A stretch of 64,000 bases of DNA, from assembly GCA_964355015.1 (NCBI GenBank), contig CAYHCE010000001.1:1-64000 (forward strand). Reading direction: 5' to 3'. The stretch comes from CAYHCE01 sp964355015. GTDB lineage: Bacteria > Cyanobacteriota > Cyanobacteriia > PCC-6307 > Cyanobiaceae. Under the pieces are notes generated by a model. The model worked only from the letters and a program-made list of their open reading frames with translations. It was not told the DNA's origin and searched no databases. Numbering within the stretch: position 1 is the stretch's first letter; the number at the start of each line of letters is the position of its first letter. A program made the position numbers and the translations under genes. This document shows positions 15,850-22,411 of this stretch, piece after piece.

Positions 15850-16956
15850 CTAGGCGGGCCCGGCGGCGTAGAGCCCCCGCAGCCCGGCCTCGCTGGCCGG
15901 CGCCACCCCCCGTTCGGTGATCAGAGCCGTGACCAGCCGGGCCGGGGTCACATCGAAGGCGGGATTGAAGCCGGCACTGCCATCCGGGGTGAGCTGCACA
16001 CGGGTGAGGTCGCCGCGCGGACTGCGGCCGCCGATGTCGGTCACCTCGGCCGCCGAGCGCGCCTCGATCGGGATCCCCGTCAGGCCGTCGGCGATCGTCC
16101 AGTCGATCGTGGAGGCGGGCAGGGCCACATAGAAGGGCACGCCGTTGTCATGGGCGGCGAGGGCCTTGAGGTAGGTGCCGATCTTGTTGCACACGTCCCC
16201 CGTGCGGGTGGTGCGGTCGGTGCCGACGATCACGGCGTCCACGCGGTCATGCTGCATCAGATGCCCGCCGGCGTTGTCGACGATCACGGTGTGGGGCACC
16301 CCCTCTCGTCCGAGCTCGAAGGCGGTCAGGCTGGCGCCCTGATTGCGGGGGCGGGTCTCGTCGACCCAGACGTGAACCGACAGGCCGCTGCGGTGGGCCT
16401 TGTAGATCGGCGCCAGGGCCGTGCCCCAGTCAACGGTGGCCAGCCAGCCGGCATTGCAGTGTGTGAGCACGTTGAGGGGCTGCCCCTGCCGCTCGGGCGG
16501 CCGGGCGGCGGCGAGGCGTCGGAGGATCTCCAGCCCGTTCTCGCCGATGGCCTCGCACATCGCCACGTCCTCCTCGGCGATGGCGGCGGCTTCTGCCGCC
16601 GCAGCCGCAGCCCGCAGCTCCGGCGGCAGACCTGCGACCCGATCCCGCACACGCTCCAGGGCCCACTGCAGGTTGACCGCCGTGGGCCGGGTGGCCAGCA
16701 GCCGATCGAAGGCCGCCGCCAGGGCTGAATCGGAGGGATCGGCCTGCAGGGCCAGCATCAGGCCATAGGCCCCCGTCACGCCGATCAGCGGCGCACCGCG
16801 CACCACCATGCTGGCGATCGCCTCAGCCGCCTCCGCCAGCGAGGCGATCGAGCGGGTCTCGAAACGGTGCGGCAGCAGGGTCTGATCGATCACGCCGATC
16901 GAGCGGCCACCCTCCTCCAGCCAGATGGTGCGCCAGGCCTGGCCGTCGATGTTCAT
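15850..16956 (-). CDS. mtnA: S-methyl-5-thioribose-1-phosphate isomerase
   Basis: Converts 5-methylthioribose 1-phosphate to the ribulose form in methionine salvage; some enzymes also act on 5-deoxyribose 1-phosphate. Its 368 residues carry the family motifs RGAPLIGVTGAYG, the catalytic cysteine segment LTHCNAGWLATVDWGTA, the catalytic aspartate region VIVGTDRTTRTGDVCNKIGTY and PFYVALPASTIDW. Length is normal. No mtnP, mtnK or mtnBCD is in the window; the nearest carbohydrate gene is the fused aldolase/dehydrogenase on the same strand. Confidence 0.95.
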   Translation of the reverse strand: MNIDGQAWRTIWLEEGGRSIGVIDQTLLPHRFETRSIASLAEAAEAIASMVVRGAPLIGVTGAYGLMLALQADPSDSALAAAFDRLLATRPTAVNLQWALERVRDRVAGLPPELRAAAAAAEAAAIAEEDVAMCEAIGENGLEILRRLAAARPPERQGQPLNVLTHCNAGWLATVDWGTALAPIYKAHRSGLSVHVWVDETRPRNQGASLTAFELGREGVPHTVIVDNAGGHLMQHDRVDAVIVGTDRTTRTGDVCNKIGTYLKALAAHDNGVPFYVALPASTIDWTIADGLTGIPIEARSAAEVTDIGGRSPRGDLTRVQLTPDGSAGFNPAFDVTPARLVTALITERGVAPASEAGLRGLYAAGPA

Positions 16957-17031
16957 GGCAGCGGGAGAGGGGAACGGGCGGATCCGATCATCCCTTCCGG
17001 CCCTGCAGACCCCGTGTCGCCGGCGCTGCCC

Positions 17032-17706
17032 TCACTCCCGATCGATGCGGCGGTAGCCGAACCAGTCGGGCACCAGCGGCTGGCTGCGGCCCTGGGGGTC
17101 GGGACGAAGGTGGACGTGGAACTCCTGCAGACGCTCCAGGGCCAGGCAGTCGTCCACGGCATGGAGGTCATCCTTGTGCTGCCCCCTGGCGCCCACCAGC
17201 CAGCGTTCTCTGGCGCGGCAGCGGGCGGCCTGAGCAGAGGTGGCCACCACCAGACCGAAGCGGTGCAGCTCCGCCAGCTCGCTCGGGTCATAGGCGCCCA
17301 GGTTCACGAACCAGAGCCGCTCCGCTCCGGCGATGGGCTCGCGGCGCAGCTCCACCCGCCAGCCGTCCACGCAGTGCACGGCCATCCAGCTGTCGAGATG
17401 CAGCCCGCGCCGGGCTCCGAACCACTGGACGCGCAGTTCGGCGAAGGTGTCCTCGATCGTGGCCCCCGCAACGAAGCGCACGTCGTGCAGCTCCACGTTC
17501 GCCCGGGCGGTGCGGCCGCCGAGCACCACCAGGAACAGGCGGGCTTCGTCTGAGTGTGCCGCCGGGGTCTGCGGCTGGGTCGCTGTGTCTGGCTGTGTCG
17601 ATGCTGGTCTCAGGCAAGAACCATCCCTAGACTCCGTTTGCCCTCCTGCTTTCGAGGCGATGGCCGGCAATCCCGCCACCTGGTTCGAGATCGCCGTGAA
17701 CGACAT
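17032..17706 (-). CDS. DUF1543 domain protein
   Basis: Recognised by the two repeated DUF1543 halves: RLFLVVLGGRTARANVELHDVRFVAG...IEDTF and, later, WLVGARGQHKDDLHAVDDCLAL, with GLHLDSWMAVHCVDGWRVEL between them. The family is found in proteobacteria and cyanobacteria and has no known function. The start is unsure. Homology begins near base 17540, but the next in-frame start codons upstream are TTG at 17670, GTG at 17679 and ATG at 17706, all of which overlap the divergent VOC gene starting at 17660. The first ~55 residues are therefore doubtful. Confidence 0.78.
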   Translation of the reverse strand: MSFTAISNQVAGLPAIASKAGGQTESRDGSCLRPASTQPDTATQPQTPAAHSDEARLFLVVLGGRTARANVELHDVRFVAGATIEDTFAELRVQWFGARRGLHLDSWMAVHCVDGWRVELRREPIAGAERLWFVNLGAYDPSELAELHRFGLVVATSAQAARCRARERWLVGARGQHKDDLHAVDDCLALERLQEFHVHLRPDPQGRSQPLVPDWFGYRRIDRE

Positions 17707-18031
17707 GGAGCGTGCGCGGGGGTTCTATGAAAGCGTGTTTCAGCTGCAGCTCGAACGGCTGCCCGTGCCCGAGATGGAGTACTGGAGCTTCCCGATGGAC
17801 GAAAAGCAGTACGGGGCGGGCGGCGCGCTGATGCGGATGCCGGGCATGGATCCCGGCGGCGGCGGCACCCTCGTGTACTTCAGCTGCGACGACTGCGCCG
17901 TGGAGGAGGCGCGTGTGGCACCGTCCGGCGGGCGAGTGGTGCGCCCGAAGCAATCGATCGGCGAATTCGGCTTCATCTCCCTGGTGGCCGACACTGAGGG
18001 CAATACGATTGGCCTGCACTCGATGCGCTGA
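17660..18031 (+). CDS. VOC (glyoxalase/bleomycin-resistance superfamily) protein
   Basis: A 123-residue single-domain VOC protein: TWFEIAVNDMERARGFYESVFQ at the N-terminus, a central GTLVYFSCDDCAVEEARV beta-alpha unit, and C-terminal GFISLVADTEGNTIGLHS with the metal-ligand Glu or His positions of the fold. Members act as lyases, isomerases or binding proteins; most of this short PhnB/glyoxalase-like subtype are uncharacterised. The ATG at 17660 matches family length. Its start overlaps the reported 5' end of the divergent DUF1543 gene, which argues that the latter starts further in. Confidence 0.87.
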   Translation: MAGNPATWFEIAVNDMERARGFYESVFQLQLERLPVPEMEYWSFPMDEKQYGAGGALMRMPGMDPGGGGTLVYFSCDDCAVEEARVAPSGGRVVRPKQSIGEFGFISLVADTEGNTIGLHSMR

Positions 18032-18491
18032 AGCCAGCGGCGGTGGGATTTCAGGTTTCGCTCCGATCAGGAACAGCACGTGATCCTTGTGGCCGGTCTG
18101 CAAGGTTCCTTCCTTCACGATCATTCCTGCCAAGCCGCTGTCCTGAACCAATCGGGAAGAAGGCACACCCAGGCCAGGCCCCGGGGGAAGTCCGGTTCAA
18201 CGCGTTGCTGAGGCATCGGCACCGGAAAAGCGATGCCTGATATCGGCAGAAGAGTTTGCCGGGCCAGCACGATCCCGCCAGCACGATCACCAGCCAGCGA
18301 CAGGCGGAACAAGCTGTGGATCCGCTGGAGATGAGCCCCATTGCCCAGGGCGAGTCGAAAACTTCAACGGAAGCCGTTGCTGCTGACCGCATCAGTGACT
18401 GTCCTGTAGCCAGCAGACGATGGAGGGCCGTCAACAATGCAGATCGAGTCAGAAGCGAGTGCGATAACCTGCCCCTACGCAGCCCTGCATC
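18032..18491. other. 460-bp stretch with no convincing gene, upstream edge of the glycan islet
   Basis: No frame shows a recognisable protein. A minus-strand fragment around 18045-18125 reads MIVKEGTLQTGHKDHVLFLIG, which looks protein-like and could be the remnant of a lost gene, but I cannot place it. A short direct repeat, CCAGCACGATC, occurs twice near 18265-18290. Base composition drops here compared with the DNA to the left, so the boundary of the imported segment probably lies in this interval. No tRNA or obvious attachment site was found. Confidence 0.4.
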
Positions 18492-19295
18492 ATGAAACTC
18501 AGATTTCAGCAGTCTCTCTGGCGCAATCGCGAACTCTGGTGGCGGCTCAGCGAACGGGAGGTGCTGGGACGCTATCGGGGTTCCCTGCTGGGGGTCGGCT
18601 GGACCGTCGTGCAACCGCTGCTGATGCTCGCTGTCTACACGTTCGTGTTTTCCCAGGTGTTCAAGGCCCGCTGGACGGGGCAGGAAACGGATGGTCCGCT
18701 GGTCTTCGCGATCAATATCTTTACGGGCCTGATCGTTTTCAATCTCTTTTCCGAGAGCGTCAGTCGCGCCCCCACGCTGGTGCTGGCGAACCCAAGCTAT
18801 GTCACCAAGGTTGTTTTTCCGCTAGATATCCTGGTACCAGTGGCGCTGGGCAATGCAGCGTTCCACGCCTGCTGCAGTCTGGTGATCCTGGGGCTGTTCG
18901 AGCTGGTGTCTTTCAAGGCCATCCCCTTCACGGCCGTACTGCTGCCACTTGTCTGGTTACCACTCCTGCTGGGCAGCCTGGCCATTAGTTGGGTATTGGC
19001 AAGCCTGGGCGTTTTTCTCCGTGATATCGGCCAACTGATTGGCGTGCTGCTGAGCATGTTAATGTACTTGAGTCCAATCTTCTTTCCAATCACAGCCTTG
19101 CCGGAGAAATGGAGGCCCATTCTAAACATCAATCCATTGGCACTGGTCATCGAGCAGACGCGTGCTGTTCTGGTGGAAGGGAAGGCTCCGTCGCCCACTT
19201 ACCTGATCATCGGAAGCAGCCTGGCTCTTGTGGCCTGCGAAGCGGCTTACAGGCTTTTCGAGAAGTCCAGGCGTGCTTTCCCTGACGTGATGTAG
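18492..19295 (+). CDS. ABC-2 polysaccharide/O-antigen export permease (Wzm-like)
   Basis: The 267-residue permease starts in the typical way (RELWWRLSEREVLGRYRGSL), followed by LGVGWTVVQPLLMLAVYTFVFSQVFKA and six membrane helices. LSPIFFPITALPEKWRPI and NPLALVIEQTRAVLVEG in the last third are the family's C-terminal signature. With the following ATPase it forms an exporter that moves lipid-linked glycans across the inner membrane. The gene is visibly less GC-rich than the flanking core genes, in keeping with transferred surface-glycan genes. Confidence 0.92.
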   Translation: MKLRFQQSLWRNRELWWRLSEREVLGRYRGSLLGVGWTVVQPLLMLAVYTFVFSQVFKARWTGQETDGPLVFAINIFTGLIVFNLFSESVSRAPTLVLANPSYVTKVVFPLDILVPVALGNAAFHACCSLVILGLFELVSFKAIPFTAVLLPLVWLPLLLGSLAISWVLASLGVFLRDIGQLIGVLLSMLMYLSPIFFPITALPEKWRPILNINPLALVIEQTRAVLVEGKAPSPTYLIIGSSLALVACEAAYRLFEKSRRAFPDVM

Positions 19296-19326
19296 TGGAA
19301 GCTAGACTCATGAACGGTCTGCTCAC

Positions 19327-20667
19327 ATGAACATCCCCAGCAGCAGTGGATCCTCGAATGGCCAGGCTTCGATCGACAACATCCCAGCTGGTGCTGCCAA
19401 GGACGTGGTCATTCAGGTCAAGGATCTAGGCAAGTGCTACCACATCTATAACAATCCAGCTGATCGTCTCAAACAGTTCCTGGTTCGCGGCAGAAGGCAG
19501 TACTACAGGGAGTTCTGGGCATTGCAGAATGTCAGCTTCGAGGTGAAGAAAGGAGAAAGTTTCGGGATCATCGGCCGCAACGGCAGTGGTAAGAGCACAT
19601 TGCTGCAGCTGATCTGCGGCACGCTCACTCCCACGCAAGGCACCGTCACCGTCCAGGGGCGGGTCGCCGCCCTCCTGGAACTTGGCAGCGGCTTCAACCC
19701 AGAATTCAGTGGTCTGGAGAACGTGTTTCTGAATGCCTCACTTCTGGGTCTGAGTGAGCAGGAAACACAGAATAGGCTCGATGCGATCCTTGGCTTTGCA
19801 GACATCGGTGAGTTTGTGAATCAGCCAGTGAAGACTTACTCCAGCGGCATGGTCGTGAGGCTTGCGTTTTCGGTGATGGCGCATGTTGAGCCAGCAGTCC
19901 TCGTGGTCGACGAAGCCCTGGCGGTGGGTGATATTGTTTTTCAGCAGCAGTGTGGCCGAAAGATTGCCAAGCTGATCGACAATGGGACCATGCTTCTGTT
20001 TGTCAGCCATGACATGAACGCGGTCAAGTCGTTCTGTTCGAAAGGCCTTTATCTCAAGCAGGGAAGATCTAGCTACGTTGGTCAGATCCAGGGCGCCTGC
20101 GAAGCCTACTTCAGGGACTTCATGAAGATTGAAACCGCTGCTGGCGAAACGAAGAAGGCTGGTGGTGTGGATCAGGCGATCAGCTCCGAACTGAAAGAGG
20201 CCCTTGGAGTCCATTCCGATGTAGGTCGATCGGGAACCCAGGTTGGGGCCATCCGAGGAGTCAGCATCCGGGATTTAACCCATCAGCGGTGTGCAAGCGT
20301 TGGCCATGGCGAGATCATGAATCTGGTAGTGTCTGTGGGTAGATCCTGCCTCAGCCCCGCAACGGGGATTGCTATCCATATTCGCAACAAGGACGGCCTC
20401 GATATTGCCTACACTGACTCCTTTCTCGAAGGCCTGCAATGGAATGACGCCACTGGAGAAACAGCTACGGTAAACTGGAAGTTCTGCCTCAGCCTACAGC
20501 CAGGCGACTACGTCATCGCCGTGATGCTCTCCGATGTGATCGACCCGGAAACCAGCGAAGTAAGCCCGATCGATTGGATTCCCTACGCGCAGATACTCAC
20601 GGTGACGCCCACAACACTGCCGATTTTTGGATTGACCAGAATTGAAGCCGATGTGAGCATCCTTTAG
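19327..20667 (+). CDS. Polysaccharide/O-antigen export ABC ATPase with C-terminal Wzt domain
   Basis: The 446-residue partner of the permease. The ATPase domain covers ~28-265: Walker A GRNGSGKST (83-91), AALLELGSGFNPEFSGLENV typical of Wzt/TagH-type exporters, signature YSSGMVVR (171-178), Walker B VLVVDEALAVGD (191-202), SHDMNAV switch. Residues ~300-446 form a beta-rich Wzt_C-like domain (AIHIRNKDGLDIAYTDS, PGDYVIAVMLSDV) that in O9a systems recognises the capped end of the glycan before export. So the chain end may be modified by enzymes coded elsewhere. The gene follows the permease by 31 bases. Confidence 0.93.
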   Translation: MNIPSSSGSSNGQASIDNIPAGAAKDVVIQVKDLGKCYHIYNNPADRLKQFLVRGRRQYYREFWALQNVSFEVKKGESFGIIGRNGSGKSTLLQLICGTLTPTQGTVTVQGRVAALLELGSGFNPEFSGLENVFLNASLLGLSEQETQNRLDAILGFADIGEFVNQPVKTYSSGMVVRLAFSVMAHVEPAVLVVDEALAVGDIVFQQQCGRKIAKLIDNGTMLLFVSHDMNAVKSFCSKGLYLKQGRSSYVGQIQGACEAYFRDFMKIETAAGETKKAGGVDQAISSELKEALGVHSDVGRSGTQVGAIRGVSIRDLTHQRCASVGHGEIMNLVVSVGRSCLSPATGIAIHIRNKDGLDIAYTDSFLEGLQWNDATGETATVNWKFCLSLQPGDYVIAVMLSDVIDPETSEVSPIDWIPYAQILTVTPTTLPIFGLTRIEADVSIL

Positions 20668-21105
20668 CGATGGTCTTCCCCCCTGCAGCCAGGATCGAGC
20701 ACCTGCACGTCAACCACGGTCATGATGCAGGCTGGGCATCCAGCCAGGGAGCCTGGTTGGAGTGTGGGCTTTCATCACCGCTTCATCCGCAGTACGGCAC
20801 GGCAGCCTCTGCTGCCTGCCGTTCTGCACAACTCAGCTGCTACGGTCACCAGGAGCCAGGCGTATGGATGCAATGGCCCTGCCAGCTTGAGCGGACTTCC
20901 ACAAGATGATTTCCACAGGATGGCCTTCCCTCCAGCCTGAGCTGCCGGCCCAGGAGCGATGGGAGCTGTTACCCCATCGATGCGCTCTAACCATGGATTG
21001 CTCAGGAATGCAGGTGCTTTGGAGTGCGCCAGAGATGCGCCAGTGTCCGATGGGATGCGGATCATGGCCTGACGAACCTGCCTGGTTCACAGCAGGTGGC
21101 TATCG
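20668..21105. other. 438-bp stretch with no recognisable gene inside the glycan islet
   Basis: Several short frames exist on both strands but none shows a family motif, a good ribosome site or consistent codon use. Two similar short segments, ATGGTCTTCCCCCCTGCAGC near 20670 and GATGGCCTTCCCTCCAGC near 20920, hint at a decayed duplication. The simplest reading is residue of a gene lost between the ATPase and the aminotransferase. No terminator with a T-run was seen. Confidence 0.35.
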
Positions 21106-22236
21106 GTGACACAGGAGATTCATGTCACGAAGCCATTTCTGCCCAGGCTGCAGGATCTGGAGCCTCAGCTGGCAAAGATCTGGGAATCGCGGATCCTCAC
21201 GAACAATGGGCCGTTGTGTCAGGAGCTGGAGCTGAAGCTCGGCACAGAACTGAGTGCAAGACACGCGCTTCTGGTCAGCAATGCCACGCTAGGGCTGACG
21301 GTGGCCTTGAAGGCAGTGGAGGCGTCCGGTGAGGTGATCACCAGTCCGTTCAGTTTTGTGGCCACCACGCAGGCCATCCTGCTTGCCGGATGCAAGCCGG
21401 TGTTCGCAGATATCGACCCCAAGACATTCGGACTTGACCCTGAGGACGTCGCCCGGAAGGTGACGGCCCATACGTGCGCCATCATGCCCACGCATGTCTA
21501 CGGCATTCCCTGTGATGTCGAAGGACTGCAGAAAGTGGCCGAGAGGCATGATCTAAAGTTGATTTACGATGCCGCTCACTGTTTTAAAGCAAACTGTCAT
21601 TGCGGCAGCTTCTTTGACCATGGTGACGCCTCGGTGGTGAGCCTTCATGCCACAAAACTGTTTAATACCTTTGAAGGCGGCGTCATACTCACTAAAGACG
21701 ACGAAGTGGCAAGAAAGTGCAAGTTGATAAGGACATTTGGCTTTGCCGGAGAAGATTTGGTCACCGAAGACGGCCTTAATGCAAAGATGAGCGAGCTGCA
21801 CGCAGCCGTCGGCCTGGCAGGTCTGCCCTCCATTGACAGCATTCTGGCCGATCGCAAGAGCATCGCCAGGATGTATCTGGCTGGTCTGCGTGATCAAGAG
21901 GCCATCTCGCTTCCAATGGCCGAAGAGTTCGCACGAAGCAGCTTCGGATATTTCCCGATTCTCTTCAATGGGGGTGAAGCCGCGCGCGAGCTCGCCATCC
22001 ATGAATTGAGAAAGGAACAGATCTACCCACGCAGGTACTTCTACCCACTCATTCCGGAGCACAAGCCATACCAACATTATCTTGAAGGCATGGATAGTAG
22101 AGCCTTATTTCCACATTCCTGGTGCGTTTCAAGATCGGTCTTGTGTCTGCCGATCTACCCGGATCTGGAGATTTCGATCATCCAGCGCACCTGCGAGATC
22201 ATCAGAAGCACGGCCCAAAAGCTTGCCTCCCACTGA
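21106..22236 (+). CDS. DegT/DnrJ/EryC1/StrS family sugar aminotransferase
   Basis: The 376-residue PLP enzyme has the family's ordered motifs: FVATTQAILLAGCKPVFADIDPKTF, IMPTHVYGIPCDVEGL, the PLP-binding aspartate in YDAAHCF, the Schiff-base lysine in SLHATKLFNTFEGG, and the C-terminal YFYPLIPEHKPYQHY. The SxHATK-x-x-NTFEGG form is typical of enzymes that aminate dTDP-4-keto-6-deoxyhexoses (VioA, FdtB, QdtB group). It probably makes an amino sugar for the glycan exported by the neighbouring ABC system. The frame opens with GTG at 21106. An ATG at 21122 has a better ribosome site but is out of frame. Confidence 0.9.
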   Translation: MTQEIHVTKPFLPRLQDLEPQLAKIWESRILTNNGPLCQELELKLGTELSARHALLVSNATLGLTVALKAVEASGEVITSPFSFVATTQAILLAGCKPVFADIDPKTFGLDPEDVARKVTAHTCAIMPTHVYGIPCDVEGLQKVAERHDLKLIYDAAHCFKANCHCGSFFDHGDASVVSLHATKLFNTFEGGVILTKDDEVARKCKLIRTFGFAGEDLVTEDGLNAKMSELHAAVGLAGLPSIDSILADRKSIARMYLAGLRDQEAISLPMAEEFARSSFGYFPILFNGGEAARELAIHELRKEQIYPRRYFYPLIPEHKPYQHYLEGMDSRALFPHSWCVSRSVLCLPIYPDLEISIIQRTCEIIRSTAQKLASH

Positions 22237-22247
22237 TAAGAGGAGCG

Positions 22248-22322
22248 ATGATCAGTCGCCTGTTGAACGCAGAAGAAATTGCTGGACAGGCATTCTGTGC
22301 CCCTCAAGATGGAAGCGGCTGA
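22248..22322 (+). pseudogene. 24-codon ORF with a good ribosome site; probable truncated gene
   Basis: GAGGAG lies just before the ATG at 22248, and the frame reads MISRLLNAEEIAGQAFCAPQ before a stop at 22320-22322. The start lies 11 bases after the aminotransferase stop, the spacing expected for the next gene of an operon. The length is too short for any enzyme, so it may be the stump left when the islet's right end was deleted. It could also be a real tiny peptide or chance. I do not recognise the parent gene. Confidence 0.35.
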
Positions 22323-22411
22323 CCCGCATCTGTGTCCTTGCACCGATAGGAGTGTCGAAAATGGGCTTGCCAATGGCTAGCCGGTCAATTGTGGGATCGG
22401 TTGATCAGAGT

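Noticed and set aside
18051..18614. Minus-strand ORF before the Wzm-like permease
   Set aside because: It overlaps the start of the permease, is Leu/Ser/Arg-rich without motif, and has no sensible ribosome site. At most a fragment of it may be a gene relic.
20670..21109. Short ORFs between the Wzt-like ATPase and the aminotransferase
   Set aside because: None has a motif, and they conflict with each other in frame. A decayed region is a better reading.
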